From Parasedimentitalea psychrophila (GTDB taxonomy: Bacteria; Pseudomonadota; Alphaproteobacteria; Rhodobacterales; Rhodobacteraceae), in assembly GCF_030285785.1 (NCBI RefSeq), contig NZ_CP127247.1, positions 3,805,501 through 3,869,500 of the forward strand: 64,000 nucleotides of DNA. Direction: 5' to 3'. The translations under genes were made by a program, and so were the position numbers. The notes under the pieces are model-generated. The model did no database searches and was not told the origin of the DNA. It was given only the letters and a program-made list of their open reading frames with translations. Position 1 is the stretch's first letter. The number at the start of each line of letters is the position of its first letter. Of this stretch, positions 43,587 to 53,819 are shown one piece after another.

Positions 43587-44702
43587 ATGAACAAACGTTT
43601 AGCATTCAACGCCAGTGCAGCTGCACTTGCCACCGCCATCGCGTCACCGGCATTTGCCGGCCCGACATATGAAAATGACACCGGTGGCAGTTTTACCTGG
43701 TATGGTCAGCTTAACCCGTCCTTCCAGTCTTATGACGATGGCGCCAATACCTATGATCGCTTGGTCGACAACGCCGGCTCCAACTCGCGGATCGGGTTCC
43801 GCCTGAAGCAGGCCTTCGGCGAAAACACTTTGCTGTTCAAATTTGAAACCGCCCTTGGTTTTCGCCAATCTGATGGTGTTGACCAGGGATCAACCGGCGA
43901 TTCCCTGAGCTGGGACCGCACCAATATCCGCCACGTTGATCTGCAGTTTGATACCGCCAGCTACGGTACGTTCTCGGCAGGTCAGGGCTCGATGGCTTCA
44001 GACGGTATCTCAGGCAGTGACCGGTCCGGTACCGGTGTTGTTGCCGGTGTTGCAACGGCTGACTCTGCTGGTGGATACGCCTTCCGGACCTCGGCTGGTG
44101 CGCTGAGTGGTGTCGATGTGAGTGATGCTTTCACCGACTATGACGGTGGACGTCTTGGTCGTGTGCGTTACGACACCGAAAACTATAACGGGTTCGTGTT
44201 CTCGGCATCTTACGGTACCGACATTCTGAAAACCAGCAATGACCGCGAAACCTATGACATCGCTGTTAGCTATAACAACGAAAACATGGGTGACTTTGCT
44301 CTGGATGCGGCCCTGGGCGCAGCCTGGACCGAAGAAACCGGTACCGCCGATAAGCGCGACATCGTCGGCTCGGTCGCAGTGGAGCATACGCCAACCGGAT
44401 TGTCATTGGCCGTTGCCGCAGGCGAACGCGATATCGCTGGCAGCTATGCTTATGCAAAGCTGGGCTATACCGCCAACTGGACCTCTTTGGGTTCGACGTC
44501 TTTCTCAGTCGATTACTATGACGGTTCCGACATGGTCTCGGCTGGTGACTCGGCTCAGTCCTGGGGCGTTGCTGCGGTTCAGAAAATCGACAACTACAAT
44601 GTTGAGGCCTACCTGGCCTACCGCGAGTATGACTATGACGACGTCTCCACCACCTACAGCGACAGTAGCGTGATCATGGCTGGCGCCCGCTGGAAATTCT
44701 AA
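43587..44702 (+). CDS. Outer-membrane porin, Rhodobacter type
   Basis: A 371-residue porin with a signal peptide of about 24 residues (A-A-L-A-T-A-I-A-S-P-A-F-A), a 16-strand type alternating beta pattern and C-terminal W-K-F, the outer-membrane assembly signal. It resembles the trimeric general porins of Rhodobacter and Roseobacter, with an acidic, Tyr-rich composition. It allows diffusion of small solutes. The start ATG 43587 has AGGAG upstream. A strong terminator follows. It is the first clear backbone gene right of the island. Confidence 0.93.
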   Translation: MNKRLAFNASAAALATAIASPAFAGPTYENDTGGSFTWYGQLNPSFQSYDDGANTYDRLVDNAGSNSRIGFRLKQAFGENTLLFKFETALGFRQSDGVDQGSTGDSLSWDRTNIRHVDLQFDTASYGTFSAGQGSMASDGISGSDRSGTGVVAGVATADSAGGYAFRTSAGALSGVDVSDAFTDYDGGRLGRVRYDTENYNGFVFSASYGTDILKTSNDRETYDIAVSYNNENMGDFALDAALGAAWTEETGTADKRDIVGSVAVEHTPTGLSLAVAAGERDIAGSYAYAKLGYTANWTSLGSTSFSVDYYDGSDMVSAGDSAQSWGVAAVQKIDNYNVEAYLAYREYDYDDVSTTYSDSSVIMAGARWKF

Positions 44703-44731
44703 GCGACCCGAACTAGGTCTTAAACAGCAGG

Positions 44732-44757
44732 AACACGCCCTTCGGGGCGTGTTTTTT
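44732..44757 (+). terminator. Porin terminator
   Basis: AACACGCCC-TTCG-GGGCGTGTT stem-loop followed by TTTT, 30 bp after the porin stop. Confidence 0.93.
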
Positions 44758-44908
44758 CATGCCCGAGGGTAAAATTCGGGGCTTTCCCGCTCAACTATCC
44801 GCCTCAGACAGCAATGCCTCTTGCGCGAGGCGCGTAGGAGAAATACAAGGCGTCAAATTTATCTGGGGGATGTCACTGTGCATGCCCCTAATCTCTATGG
44901 GGAATGAC

Positions 44909-46240
44909 ATGCAGGTCACTGAGACGCTGAACGAAGGTCTGAAACGCGGCTATGCGATTACCGTTAGTGCTGCCGAACTGGACGCCAAGGTAAACGAAAA
45001 GCTGGTCGAAGCTCAGCCGGGAATCGAAATGAAGGGTTTCCGCAAGGGTAAGGTGCCGATGGCGCTGCTGAAAAAGCAGTACGGCGAACGCCTGATGGGC
45101 GAAGCGATGCAGGAAAGCATCGACGGCGCTATGAACCAGCACTTTGAAGACAGCGGCGATCGTCCTGCCATGCAGCCCGATGTCAAGATGTCCAACGAAG
45201 ACTGGAAGCCGGGCGACGACGTCAATGTCGACATGTCCTACGAAGCGCTGCCAGAAATTCCCGAAGTTGATCTGAAGTCGGTGACCCTGGAAAAGCTGAT
45301 TGTCAAAGCCGGTGAAGCCGACGTTGACGAAGCGCTGGCCAATCTGGCTGAAACCGCTCAGGATTTCCAGGCTCGCGATGAAGATGCTGCCTCCGAGGAT
45401 GGTGATCAGGTTGTCATCGACTTCCTGGGCAAAATCGACGGCGTAGCCTTTGATGGCGGTGCTGGAGACGATTTCCCGCTGGTTCTGGGATCCAACTCTT
45501 TCATCCCCGGCTTTGAGCCGCAGTTGGTTGGTGTTAAAGCCGGTGAAGAAAAAGACGTCACCGTGTCTTTCCCTGATGAGTATCAGGCCGAAAATCTGGC
45601 CGGTAAAGAGGCTGTCTTTACCTGCACGGTAAAAGAAGTCAAAGCACCGGTTGCGGCTGAGCTGAACGACGAGCTGGCCAAGAAATTCGGCGCCGAAGAT
45701 CTGGACGCTCTGAAGTCTCAGATCGGTGAGCGTCTGGAAGCTGAATACGCTGGTGCTTCGCGCGCGGTGATGAAGCGTGCCACCTTGGACGCCCTGGACA
45801 AGCTGGTCTCGTTTGATCTGCCGCCATCGCTGCTGGACGCCGAAGCCAGCCAGATCGCGCATCAGCTGTGGCACGAAGACAACCCCGAAGTTGAAGGCCA
45901 TGATCACCCCGAGATCGAAACCACCGAGGAGCACACCTCGCTGGCCGAACGCCGGGTCCGTCTGGGTCTGCTGCTGGCCGAGCTGGGTCAGAAAGCCGAA
46001 GTTGAAGTGACCGACGCTGAAATGACCCAGGCCATCATGGGTCAGGCACGTCAGTATCCGGGCAAGGAACGTGAGTTCTTTGAATTCGTTCAGAAAAACG
46101 CTCAGATGCAGCAGCAGTTGCGGGCGCCGATCTTTGAAGACAAAGTCATCGACTATGTGTTTGAACTGGCCACCGTCTCCGAAAAGGAAGTCTCCAAGGA
46201 CGAGCTTCAAAAGGCTGTTGAGGCGCTGGAAGAAGAGTAA
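44909..46240 (+). CDS. tig: Trigger factor
   Basis: A 443-residue ribosome-associated chaperone and prolyl isomerase. The start is ATG 44909, preceded by GGGGA, giving the usual M-Q-V-T-E-T-L N-terminus; the longer frame is untranslated leader. Residues 1-145 form the ribosome-binding domain with the signature G-F-R-K-G-K-V-P, about 150-245 the FKBP-type PPIase domain (D-Q-V-V-I-D-F-L-G and F-I-P-G-F-E), and the rest the helical substrate-binding domain. Tig binds nascent chains at L23. It stands as its own transcription unit with a terminator after it. Intact. Confidence 0.97.
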   Translation: MQVTETLNEGLKRGYAITVSAAELDAKVNEKLVEAQPGIEMKGFRKGKVPMALLKKQYGERLMGEAMQESIDGAMNQHFEDSGDRPAMQPDVKMSNEDWKPGDDVNVDMSYEALPEIPEVDLKSVTLEKLIVKAGEADVDEALANLAETAQDFQARDEDAASEDGDQVVIDFLGKIDGVAFDGGAGDDFPLVLGSNSFIPGFEPQLVGVKAGEEKDVTVSFPDEYQAENLAGKEAVFTCTVKEVKAPVAAELNDELAKKFGAEDLDALKSQIGERLEAEYAGASRAVMKRATLDALDKLVSFDLPPSLLDAEASQIAHQLWHEDNPEVEGHDHPEIETTEEHTSLAERRVRLGLLLAELGQKAEVEVTDAEMTQAIMGQARQYPGKEREFFEFVQKNAQMQQQLRAPIFEDKVIDYVFELATVSEKEVSKDELQKAVEALEEE

Positions 46241-46265
46241 ATCTTCTTTGACACCAATTCAGAAG

Positions 46266-46291
46266 AGGCCGCCCATTGGGCGGCCTTTTTC
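46266..46291 (+). terminator. tig terminator
   Basis: AGGCCGCCC-ATT-GGGCGGCCT stem-loop with a T-run, 25 bp after the tig stop. Confidence 0.93.
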
Positions 46292-46362
46292 TTTTGCGCA
46301 GAGGCCTGAAATTTTTACGGCAGAGGCCTGCCGGGCGATCTGATCTTGGGCAACAAATAGAA

Positions 46363-46395
46363 AATAGCCGCTCCAGTCTATTGGATGCGGCTATT
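46363..46395 (-). terminator. Flagellin terminator
   Basis: AATAGCCGC at 46363-46371 pairs with GCGGCTATT at 46387-46395, with an inner TCCA/TGGA pair. On the minus strand it is followed by a T-rich run, as expected about 50 bp beyond the flagellin stop. Confidence 0.8.
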
Positions 46396-46443
46396 GTCTT
46401 TAGGCTATGGTCCGAGGCGCCAAGGGCGCCCCGGAGGATTGGT

Positions 46444-47286
46444 TTAGCGGAACAGTGTCATCAGCGAGGACGGGGCGCCGTTGGCGATGGACAGCGACTG
46501 CACGGCCAGCTGCTGCTGGGTCTGCAGGGCCTTCAGGCGGGCCGAGGCCTCTTCCATGTTGGTGTCGGTCATCGAACTGACGCCCATCTTCATGGCGTCG
46601 GTCAGTTTCGAGACAAACTCTCCCTGGTCGGACAGGCGGGCAGAATCTGAACCCAGCTGAGCGGCGCCGGTAATGGCAGTGGCCAGGAAGGCCTCGATGT
46701 CAACCAAGGCGGTGGCCGCTTCGGTAGAGGTTGAGATCGTCTGCATGGTGCTCAGATCCAAAGTGTTCGTGAAATCAAGAGCATCGATGGTAATCTCAGT
46801 TCCCGCTGGTGTGCCGGTTGGGCCAACCCGGTCAAGCGAGGCAAGAACGCCCAGACTGGATTCGGTGCCGTCAACGGTATCCAGCAGCAGATTGACGCCG
46901 TTGAACTGGGCCGAAGCCATAATCGCAGCAACCTGTTCGGATTTCTTCAAGATGTCGAGCTGGATTTTGTCGTGATCGACGTTCTCAGATTGGGCCGATA
47001 CGATCAATTCTTTGATTTCGATCAGTTTATCCACGATCTGTTCGGCGCCGGCAGAGGCGACGGCGACAGTCGCTTCGCCCACGGCCAGGCTTTCCGAAAT
47101 CGCGTTGAAGCCTGAAATGTCAGATTCCATGGTTTTGGAAATGGCCCAAACCGCAGCGTTGTCACCGGCGGTCCCAACCCTTTTACCAGTTGAGATTTCG
47201 TTCTGCGCGGTGGTCAGATCGTTGTTCACCGTAGACAGAGTCTGCAGAGCAACCATTGCGCCGTTGTTTGTCAGAATGCTGGTCAT
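46444..47286 (-). CDS. Flagellin
   Basis: A 280-residue short flagellin typical of Rhodobacterales. It has the conserved N-terminal helix region (L-T-N-N-G-A-M-V-A-L-Q-T-L, I-S-T-G-K-R-V) and C-terminal helix (A-R-L-K-A-L-Q-T-Q-Q-Q-L-A-V, ending L-F-R), with a short variable centre (about 130-190). It is the filament subunit exported by the flagellar type III system. No other flagellar gene lies near. ATG 47286 follows AAGGAT. A perfect hairpin sits in its leader (47306-47321). A decayed relative lies at 43061-43140. Confidence 0.95.
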   Translation of the reverse strand: MTSILTNNGAMVALQTLSTVNNDLTTAQNEISTGKRVGTAGDNAAVWAISKTMESDISGFNAISESLAVGEATVAVASAGAEQIVDKLIEIKELIVSAQSENVDHDKIQLDILKKSEQVAAIMASAQFNGVNLLLDTVDGTESSLGVLASLDRVGPTGTPAGTEITIDALDFTNTLDLSTMQTISTSTEAATALVDIEAFLATAITGAAQLGSDSARLSDQGEFVSKLTDAMKMGVSSMTDTNMEEASARLKALQTQQQLAVQSLSIANGAPSSLMTLFR

Positions 47287-47305
47287 ATTAATAATCCTTA
47301 CGGAA

Positions 47306-47321
47306 CGTGAGATTCCTCACG
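47306..47321 (-). promoter_or_regulatory. Hairpin in flagellin mRNA leader
   Basis: CGTGAG-ATTC-CTCACG, a perfect 6-bp stem 20 bases upstream of the flagellin start. In Caulobacter the flagellin leader is a target of translational control by FlbT; a similar role here is inferred. Confidence 0.5.
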
Positions 47322-47838
47322 CTGTGTCGCCCCTAAAGGCAATTGAAGGTCATTCTGATCTTGCTAATAGTTGTTCGATTATCACTCAACTTATCGGCGC
47401 CACCCCACCCAGGATGCAGGTCCCAATCTGAGCTTTAAACCTTAACAGGCCCCTAATTGCGGCTGGGCCGATAATTAAAGATGTGTGAAAAATTGAATAT
47501 AAGCAGCGGCTTCTGTGGTCACTGCGATGACAGGGAGCAGCGCACCGCCGCCCAATGATTTCTGCATGTCTGGTAATAGCCACATTAAAACAATGGGTTG
47601 ACGTTCAATTTTCCGATTGTATGACGGGGTGGTTCGGACCGGCGCAGGCCCGGATCTGACCGGTAGAATCGGATGGGGTCGCTGTTGGAAACGATCCTTG
47701 CGGTCAAAATTAATGCCTAGGCGCAGGTGGCGCTGTGGAGATCACTCTACCAGAACGGGTTTTGTGGATGCTGGGCAGCCATTTCAATGGCTTTGCTGGC
47801 GGCAGATGCGGGAATTGCCCTGGGCCATCAGAGGCGCG
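47322..47838. other. Flagellin upstream region, no gene
   Basis: About 515 bases that should contain the flagellin promoter. No convincing gene; I did not find a clear sigma-28 or sigma-54 consensus by eye. Confidence 0.4.
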
Positions 47839-48468
47839 TCAGGCTGATCTGGGCGGGAAATGTATAACGTCGGCCGACTCGGCCCATTGTGGATATTTGT
47901 TCATGATGGCGGCAAACCGGTCTGAGGCCAGAAACCGCTCCAGCCAGGCCTGCAATTGCGGCCAGGGCTGGGCGTCGAACCAGGCTTTGTCGACAAAAGC
48001 AAACTGGCGCACAAAGGGCAGCATGGCGTAATCGGCTAGGCTTGGCTGCGCAAAAATCCACGGGTCAATCTGCTGATCCAGATCCGCCAGAAACTCTGCC
48101 GCCAGCGCCCGCTGCTCGCTGGCATCCATATCCGGGTAGCGGCTGGCGTATTTGGTATGGTCTAGCGCCGCCTTGAACGGCCCATCGGCGCGGGCAATCC
48201 AGTCCCATCCGGCATCCGGCATCTGCAGCCAGCCCTCGGGGTCTGACCGGTGCAAGGCCCAGGTCATGATGTCGAGGCTTTCGTCGATCACACCGTCCAC
48301 TGTCACCAGGCAGGGCACCGTGGCACTGGGTGAGGCCTCAAGAAAGGCGGCCGGTTTGTCGCGCAACACCACCTCGCGCAGCGCGACCTGCTGGCCGGAT
48401 GAGACCAGCGCCAGACGTGCCCGCATGGCATAGGGGCAGCGGCGGAAGGAATAGAAGATAGGGGGCAT
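47839..48468 (-). CDS. Glutathione S-transferase family protein
   Basis: A 209-residue protein with an N-terminal thioredoxin-like domain (F-Y-S-F-R-R-C-P-Y-A-M-R-A-R, cis-Pro in A-T-V-P-C-L, E-S in D-E-S-L-D-I) and a helical C-terminal GST domain. The N-terminal C-P-Y-A and the E-S pair for binding the gamma-glutamyl group suggest a glutaredoxin-like or omega-like GST. The substrate is unknown. Backbone gene; independent of the neighbours. Confidence 0.85.
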   Translation of the reverse strand: MPPIFYSFRRCPYAMRARLALVSSGQQVALREVVLRDKPAAFLEASPSATVPCLVTVDGVIDESLDIMTWALHRSDPEGWLQMPDAGWDWIARADGPFKAALDHTKYASRYPDMDASEQRALAAEFLADLDQQIDPWIFAQPSLADYAMLPFVRQFAFVDKAWFDAQPWPQLQAWLERFLASDRFAAIMNKYPQWAESADVIHFPPRSA

Positions 48469-48589
48469 GGGGGATCCAGATCACGGAAGTTGGCTGAATT
48501 TAGATCCCCCCCAGACAACAGGCAAGGCCGCAGCCTGCTGTCTGGGAAAATGAAGCTGCGCGGTTCAAGTTCGCGCCGCTTCGATTGGC

Positions 48590-50548
48590 TCACAGCTCGA
48601 TCTTGAACCGGGCAAAGCCGTCGGGGCCTTCGCCGGCCGGGGCGACATTCACCCCTTCGATGCTGTCAACGTAGTCGTTTGCCTTGGGGCCCGTGTCGAA
48701 CAACACCGAGGTACCGGGCAGCGGGGCAAACGACCAGTTGGCATCGGCGCGGGGGCTGATGGTGCCCTTCTCGACGATATAGCGCACGATCACATCGCGG
48801 TTGGTGTCGGGGCCTTCAAACACAATGGTGTCGCCCATGGCGCCGGGGAACTTGCCGCCACCGCTGGCCCGGTAATTGTTGGTGGCAATGATGAACTTGG
48901 CCTCGGGATCAATCGGCTTGCCGTCAAACATCAGGTTGACGATGCGGCTGGCACTGGCATCGCCCGGCTCGCCCTTGGGGCCAAATTTTGACGGCTGGCT
49001 CAGGTCGATCTGATAGGTCACCCCGTCGATCACATCATAGTTGTAGCTGGGGAACGAGGGGTTCAGCAGCACTTGATCCTGCTTGCCAACCTCTACCTGA
49101 TTGAAAATCCCGGCCGAGCGTTCCAGCCAGTCCTTGACCTGCGCCCCCGTCACCAGCACCGCGCGCGCCGTGTTGGGATAGAGATACAGGTCAGCGACAT
49201 GTTTGATCGCCACATCGCCCTTGGGCACATCGGTGTAATACTCAGGGCCGCCGCGACCGCCGGCCTTGAACGGTGCTGCGGCTGACAGAATCGGCAGGCT
49301 CGCGTACTCGGTGCCCTTCAGCATCTCACTGATATACCATTGCTGGGCAATTGAGACGATCTGCACCGAGGGATCATCCGCCACCAGCGCAAAGTAGCTG
49401 TGCAGCGGTGCGTCGGTCTTGCCCACGGCGCGGCGGATATAGGCCAGGGTTTCATCGTGCTCGGTCTCTACGGCGGCCAGCACCGCAGCATCGTCGCCAA
49501 CCAGCGCAGTATAGCTGCGGTCCTCGTTGCGTTTGGAAATGGGGCGCGCCTCTGATGCGTGACCAACCACGCGCCAGCCGTCGGCATCACGTTCCAGCAT
49601 CAGATCAATCAGCCCCAAATGGCTGCCCCAGAACCCGCCCATGGTGGCCGGGGTGCCATGGATGGTGCCCTTGTCGGCGTCCACAGCGGCAAAATCGGCG
49701 TATTTGGAGGAGGGGAACACCAGGTGGCTGTGACCGGTCATGATGGCGTCAATGCCCTCAACGGCGGCCAGCGGCACCGAGGCGTTCTCCATGCCGTCGC
49801 TTTCCTGTGCCGAGCCAATGCCCGAGTGTGACAGCGCGATGATGATATCGGCGCCTTTTTCCTTCATCTCGGGCACATAGGCGCGCGCAGTTTGCAGAAT
49901 GTCGCGCGCCTGCACCTTGCCCTCTAGGTGGCGGCGATCCCAGTTCATCACCTGCGGCGGCACAAAGCCGATCAAGCCGATCTTAATGGGGTGGCTGTTA
50001 CCCGCTCCGTCGGTCAGCTGCCGCTCAATCATCACATAGGGTGGCAGCAGGGTTTTGTCGTCACGTGGAGAGGCGCCGATCTCGGTGGCGATATTGGCGC
50101 AGACCACCGGGTAATTGGCGCCGGCCAGTGACTTCATCAGGAAATCGAGGCCATAGTTGAACTCGTGATTGCCCAGCGTCGAGGCCTCAAACCCCAGTGT
50201 GTTCATCGCGGCGATCACCGGGTGCATGTCACCCTCCTTCATGCCGCGCTCATAGGCGATGTAATCGCCCATCGGGTTGCCCTGCAGAAAGTCACCATTG
50301 TCCAGCAGTAACGAGTTGCTGGCCTCGGCGCGGATGTCTTTGATGAGAGAGGCGGTGCGGGCCAAGCCAACAGTGTCGCGCGGTTTGTCGGCGTAATAAT
50401 CATAGGGGAATACATGCACATGCAGATCGGTGGTCTCCATCAGCCGCAGATGCACCTGATTGGTCGCGGCCTGAAGTGAAAACGGATGCAGCGCAACAAG
50501 GCCGGCGCTGCCGGCCAGAAAGGAACGGCGATCGATCTGAATAGGCAT
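48590..50548 (-). CDS. cpdB: 2',3'-cyclic-nucleotide 2'-phosphodiesterase / 3'-nucleotidase
   Basis: A 652-residue bifunctional periplasmic enzyme that hydrolyses 2',3'-cyclic nucleotides to 3'-nucleotides and then to nucleosides. The N-terminus has a twin-arginine signal (D-R-R-S-F-L-A-G). Residues about 32-290 are a metallophosphatase domain ([27 protein letters not shown]), and about 400-570 the 5'-nucleotidase C-terminal domain. The length fits CpdB. It allows scavenging of phosphate and nucleosides from RNA breakdown. The symbol is by family similarity. Confidence 0.93.
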   Translation of the reverse strand: MPIQIDRRSFLAGSAGLVALHPFSLQAATNQVHLRLMETTDLHVHVFPYDYYADKPRDTVGLARTASLIKDIRAEASNSLLLDNGDFLQGNPMGDYIAYERGMKEGDMHPVIAAMNTLGFEASTLGNHEFNYGLDFLMKSLAGANYPVVCANIATEIGASPRDDKTLLPPYVMIERQLTDGAGNSHPIKIGLIGFVPPQVMNWDRRHLEGKVQARDILQTARAYVPEMKEKGADIIIALSHSGIGSAQESDGMENASVPLAAVEGIDAIMTGHSHLVFPSSKYADFAAVDADKGTIHGTPATMGGFWGSHLGLIDLMLERDADGWRVVGHASEARPISKRNEDRSYTALVGDDAAVLAAVETEHDETLAYIRRAVGKTDAPLHSYFALVADDPSVQIVSIAQQWYISEMLKGTEYASLPILSAAAPFKAGGRGGPEYYTDVPKGDVAIKHVADLYLYPNTARAVLVTGAQVKDWLERSAGIFNQVEVGKQDQVLLNPSFPSYNYDVIDGVTYQIDLSQPSKFGPKGEPGDASASRIVNLMFDGKPIDPEAKFIIATNNYRASGGGKFPGAMGDTIVFEGPDTNRDVIVRYIVEKGTISPRADANWSFAPLPGTSVLFDTGPKANDYVDSIEGVNVAPAGEGPDGFARFKIEL

Positions 50549-50656
50549 GGTGAACTCCCAAAGCTTTTGTTGTTATCCAGACAGGATAACACGGTGCCGC
50601 GACATTCAGATGACATTCTTTATAGGTGTGGTCCGCCGCCTTGGTGTTCGCCTTGC

Positions 50657-51130
50657 CTAGTTGACCAGCCCGGTCTCTTTCAGCATCCCACGCCGTTTGG
50701 CCTCGGGGTAAAAGCCGCGCGAATAGTGTTTCACCGCCATGTCGTGACTGCCGTCAGACAAAAGCCAGGCGCCCCGCAGATATTTGACTGCAAATTCGAG
50801 ATTGGTATCCGCATCCAGCAGGTCCTTGGACGGGCCACTGAACCCCATGGAGCGGGCGGTGGCGGGCAGGATCTGCAACAGCCCATAATACGGAGAGTTC
50901 ATCGCCCAGGGCCGGTGGGTGCTTTCGCGGATCGCCAGCCGGTGCACCAGGGCGCGCGGTACCTCATAGTGGTCTGCCCAGTGATTGATCTGGCCGCGCA
51001 GCTCAGGCGTTTCATTGGGATAGAGCGGTGGGTCAAAATCATCCCCCGATTGCTCTGCAAAACTGCCAGTGCAAGCCGAGAGAGAAACCGCAGTAATAAC
51101 GATCAGCCCCAGTATAGTTCTACGATGCAT
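50657..51130 (-). CDS. Lytic transglycosylase-like lipoprotein (SLT domain)
   Basis: A 157-residue protein with a lipoprotein signal (S-L-S-A-C, lipid Cys at about 20) and a compact SLT domain: catalytic Glu in A-I-R-E-S-T-H-R-P and the G-L-L-Q-I-L-P-A-T-A segment. It cleaves glycan strands of peptidoglycan from the membrane surface. The domain is near minimal size. It is likely a separate unit from the genes around it. Confidence 0.88.
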   Translation of the reverse strand: MHRRTILGLIVITAVSLSACTGSFAEQSGDDFDPPLYPNETPELRGQINHWADHYEVPRALVHRLAIRESTHRPWAMNSPYYGLLQILPATARSMGFSGPSKDLLDADTNLEFAVKYLRGAWLLSDGSHDMAVKHYSRGFYPEAKRRGMLKETGLVN

Positions 51131-51251
51131 TGTGATCTCCCGGTGTCAGCTTTGATGCTAAATTAGCGGAACGACCACCAAGGGCAACCGGATGGGTGCA
51201 AAACCGCCGATGAGATCAGGGGGCAACGACAAGGCCCACCCTCAGGGCAGA

Positions 51252-51614
51252 TCAGCCGACCACCGGATGTCCCGCTTGCTGCATACAGTCGACCAGATAG
51301 TCCCGTTGCGCCTGTTTGACCTGCGCATCAGCTATCGCGGCACCAGTAACTGCCCCCAATAGGGCTCCGACTGCTGCCTTGTCGCGGCTTTCGGTGGCCC
51401 CGACCAGCGCCCCTCCGACCCCACCAAGGGCGGCGCTTTGCTGGATGTAACCCTGGCCAACCTGCCGCGCCATCGACCGGCACTGCGCCTCGTCGGCTTC
51501 AAAATGAGTGCCTGTGGGCCCATTCAATTGCAACGGCGCATTCACCGGGACGGTTTCATCGCATGCCGTAAGCAGCAGGATCAATGCGGTGAGTGTCAGA
51601 AATTTGCCGGTCAT
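51252..51614 (-). CDS. Glycine-zipper lipoprotein
   Basis: A 120-residue lipoprotein (signal with L-L-L-T-A-C) bearing a glycine-zipper region around residues 60-95 (A-L-G-G-V-G-G-A-L-V-G-A, A-L-L-G-A-V-T-G-A-A). Such proteins insert into or brace the outer membrane. Two Cys (45, 110) might form a disulfide. Exact role unknown. Confidence 0.75.
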   Translation of the reverse strand: MTGKFLTLTALILLLTACDETVPVNAPLQLNGPTGTHFEADEAQCRSMARQVGQGYIQQSAALGGVGGALVGATESRDKAAVGALLGAVTGAAIADAQVKQAQRDYLVDCMQQAGHPVVG

Positions 51615-51693
51615 TTCCAGTTTCCTTTGTCAAAATGTTCCATCAATGGGCCAAGGATAGGACGCAGGCGGCGATTGGACCAGCGTTGCCATA

Positions 51694-51726
51694 GAAAAAG
51701 GCCACCCACTAGGGGCGGCCTTTTCC
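51694..51726 (-). terminator. Terminator of ribosomal protein operon
   Basis: A stem AAAGGCC-GCCC/GGG-T-GGCCTTT with A- and T-runs on the two sides, located about 25 bp after the rplI stop on the minus strand. Confidence 0.85.
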
Positions 51727-51752
51727 AAAGACTTAGCTGAGAAGCGAAGCGC

Positions 51753-52352
51753 TTAAGCTTCTTCTTCCGAGATTGGGGCACCGTCATCATCCGATGCGGC
51801 GCTGCCGATATCGTCGAACAGTTCAGAAATTTCGAACTCGGCTGCGGCTTCTTCTTCCGCGGCTCTTTCCTGGATCGACTTGCCCGTTGCCTGCAGTTCG
51901 GCTTCTTCAACCGAGCGGGCTACGTTCATTTCGATCTCAACCGAAACTTCTGGGTGCAGGTTCACGGCGACAGCGTGCAGGCCGAGGTCTTTGATCGGGT
52001 GGATCAAAGAGATCTGCTTTTTGTCGACCGAGAAGCCTTCGGCGGTGGCGGCGTCTGCGGCGTCACGTGGAGTGACCGACCCGTACAGAGCGCCGGCATC
52101 CGATGCCGAACGAATCACGACGAACTGCTGGCCAGCCAGCTTAGCGCCCAGGGCTTCTGCTTCTGCTTTGGTTTCCAGATTGCGAGCTTCAAGCTGCGCT
52201 TTCTGGGTTTCAAAGTTGGCAATGTTGGCTGCCGAAGCAGTCAAGCCTTTGCCCTGTGGCAGCAGGAAGTTACGTGCGTAACCTGGTTTGACGTCAACAA
52301 CGTCGCCCATCTGGCCCAGTTTCGCTACGCGCTCAAGAAGGATAACTTTCAT
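51753..52352 (-). CDS. rplI: 50S ribosomal protein L9
   Basis: 199 residues. N-terminal L9 domain [13 protein letters not shown] with G-Y-A-R-N-F-L-L-P (22-33) that binds 23S rRNA, a long connecting helix, and the C-terminal domain to about 148. A further 50-residue very acidic tail ([10 protein letters not shown]) extends it beyond the 148 of E. coli, as in many alphaproteobacteria. Third gene of the S6-S18-L9 operon, 12 bp after rpsR. Confidence 0.97.
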   Translation of the reverse strand: MKVILLERVAKLGQMGDVVDVKPGYARNFLLPQGKGLTASAANIANFETQKAQLEARNLETKAEAEALGAKLAGQQFVVIRSASDAGALYGSVTPRDAADAATAEGFSVDKKQISLIHPIKDLGLHAVAVNLHPEVSVEIEMNVARSVEEAELQATGKSIQERAAEEEAAAEFEISELFDDIGSAASDDDGAPISEEEA

Positions 52353-52364
52353 GTCAGTTGCTCC

Positions 52365-52592
52365 TTATTTAACAGCGTAGGGCAGCAGGGCGAGAAAACG
52401 TGCGCGTTTGATGGCACGGGCCAGTTCACGCTGTTTTTTCGCCGAGACGGCGGTGATCCGCGAGGGAACAATTTTGCCGCGCTCAGAGATGTAGCGTTGC
52501 AGCAGGCGGGTGTCTTTGTAATCAATCGCCGGAGCATTGTCACCCGAGAATGGGCAGACTTTGCGACGACGGAAAAATGGTTTTGCGGCCAT
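52365..52592 (-). CDS. rpsR: 30S ribosomal protein S18
   Basis: A 75-residue protein with the S18 signature: [17 protein letters not shown], and [10 protein letters not shown]. It binds next to S6 in the platform of the small subunit. Middle gene of the operon. Intact. Confidence 0.98.
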   Translation of the reverse strand: MAAKPFFRRRKVCPFSGDNAPAIDYKDTRLLQRYISERGKIVPSRITAVSAKKQRELARAIKRARFLALLPYAVK

Positions 52593-52617
52593 GGTTTAGC
52601 GTCCTTTTCCTAAGCGA

Positions 52618-52971
52618 TCAACGGCGCTCGCGACGGGAGTCGCGTTCGTCACGTTTCTGCATCTGGACCGAAGGGCCCTCTTTGTGCTCGTCCATCTTGA
52701 TGGTCAGAACGCGCATCACGTCGTCATGCAGTCGCATCAGGCGCTCCATTTCCTGGATCGCCGGTGCCGGGGCATCGGTGCGCAGGAAGGCATAGTGGCC
52801 CTTGCGGTTTTTGTTGATCTTATAGGCCATCGTTTTGACGCCCCAGTACTCACTGTCGACAAGGCTACCGCCGTTGTCGGACAGAATAGCACCGAAATGT
52901 TCGATGAGACCTTCTGCTTGCGTGTTGGACAGGTCCTGACGCGCAATCATAACATGCTCATATAGCGGCAT
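52618..52971 (-). CDS. rpsF: 30S ribosomal protein S6
   Basis: A 117-residue protein started at ATG 52971, giving M-P-L-Y-E-H-V-M-I-A-R-Q; upstream in-frame codons are leader. It contains the S6 ferredoxin-like fold, with G-V-K-T-M-A-Y-K-I-N-K and G-H-Y-A-F-L, and a basic tail of R-E-R-R type. First gene of the S6-S18-L9 operon. Confidence 0.98.
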   Translation of the reverse strand: MPLYEHVMIARQDLSNTQAEGLIEHFGAILSDNGGSLVDSEYWGVKTMAYKINKNRKGHYAFLRTDAPAPAIQEMERLMRLHDDVMRVLTIKMDEHKEGPSVQMQKRDERDSRRERR

Positions 52972-53131
52972 GTGTGCTCCTGTTATGTTCAAGGCGCATT
53001 TCAAAGGTAGGGCGTTTGAACCTTCCGCTGCCCCACCACGAGAGTCTGCGCGGATCGAAATAGATACGGAAGGTTGCCCCCATATACAGGCTACGGCCAA
53101 AAGGGCAAGACGGCAGTGCAGCGGCACTGCG

Positions 53132-53161
53132 CAAATCGTGCAAATCGTGCAAATCGTGCAG
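53132..53161 (+). repeat. Three short tandem repeats
   Basis: Three 9-bp units of CAAATCGTG in tandem in the rpsF upstream region. The repeat does not encode anything evident; it is probably a simple slippage product. Confidence 0.7.
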
Positions 53162-53285
53162 CGGCGCCAGTGCCCGCTCTTTTCCCTGTTGCGGCCCTAT
53201 TGCCGTCGCATTGTTCGGCTTGATTGGGATTAACAAATGATTAACAGCCCCCAAGGGGCACGGGTAATGAGGACGGGCAGAGGTT

Positions 53286-53819
53286 ATGGCAGTAACGGAA
53301 AACATCCCGATGAACGGTGCGGGCATAGTGTCACCGCGCGGGTTATATGCAATGGCAGAGGCGCTGCCGCTGGTGCTCAGCTTTCGCCCCAACTATCAAC
53401 TGCGCTCCATCGTGCTGCGGGTCGTCGGCGCAGCGATGGTGCTCAGCTCAACCGGGATCTGGTTGATGCCGGGGGAGGCCTATGACCCCGAAATGGCGCT
53501 GATCAAGATCGGGATTTCGGTGTTCTTCCTGTTTGCCGGCATCGCCCTGATGATGGTCAATGACCCCGACAACCACCCCGATGCTTATTTTGACCCGATC
53601 CGGCGCGAGCTGCGGGTGCTGCAACGCTCTGGCCAGGGCCGCCCCCGCACCGTGCTGCGGCGTGGCTATGACAGTCTTGGCTCGGTGCGGTTCAAGGATC
53701 GCTCGGTTGAGCTGTTCGAGATTGACGGCTCGCTGCTGATCCGGCTGCCGCTCAGTCTCGGGTCTACCCGGAAATTGCTGCGCGAACAGCTCAGCGGGCT
53801 GGTGCCAATCCTCAGCTGA
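53286..53819 (+). CDS. Two-TM membrane protein, unknown
   Basis: A 177-residue protein with two membrane helices at about 40-58 and 70-90 and a C-terminal soluble domain with G-S-V-R-F-K-D-R-S-V-E-L-F. AGAGG precedes ATG 53286. A roseobacter backbone protein of unknown function, monocistronic and divergent from rpsF. Confidence 0.75.
   Translation: MAVTENIPMNGAGIVSPRGLYAMAEALPLVLSFRPNYQLRSIVLRVVGAAMVLSSTGIWLMPGEAYDPEMALIKIGISVFFLFAGIALMMVNDPDNHPDAYFDPIRRELRVLQRSGQGRPRTVLRRGYDSLGSVRFKDRSVELFEIDGSLLIRLPLSLGSTRKLLREQLSGLVPILS

Noticed and set aside
44888-46210. 440-codon open frame antisense to tig
   Set aside because: It is the mirror of a highly codon-biased gene, has no family features, and tig on the other strand is certain.
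53132-53161. Possible CRISPR-like repeats
   Set aside because: Units are only 9 bp, adjacent without spacers, so this is a simple tandem repeat. No CRISPR array or cas gene was seen in the window.
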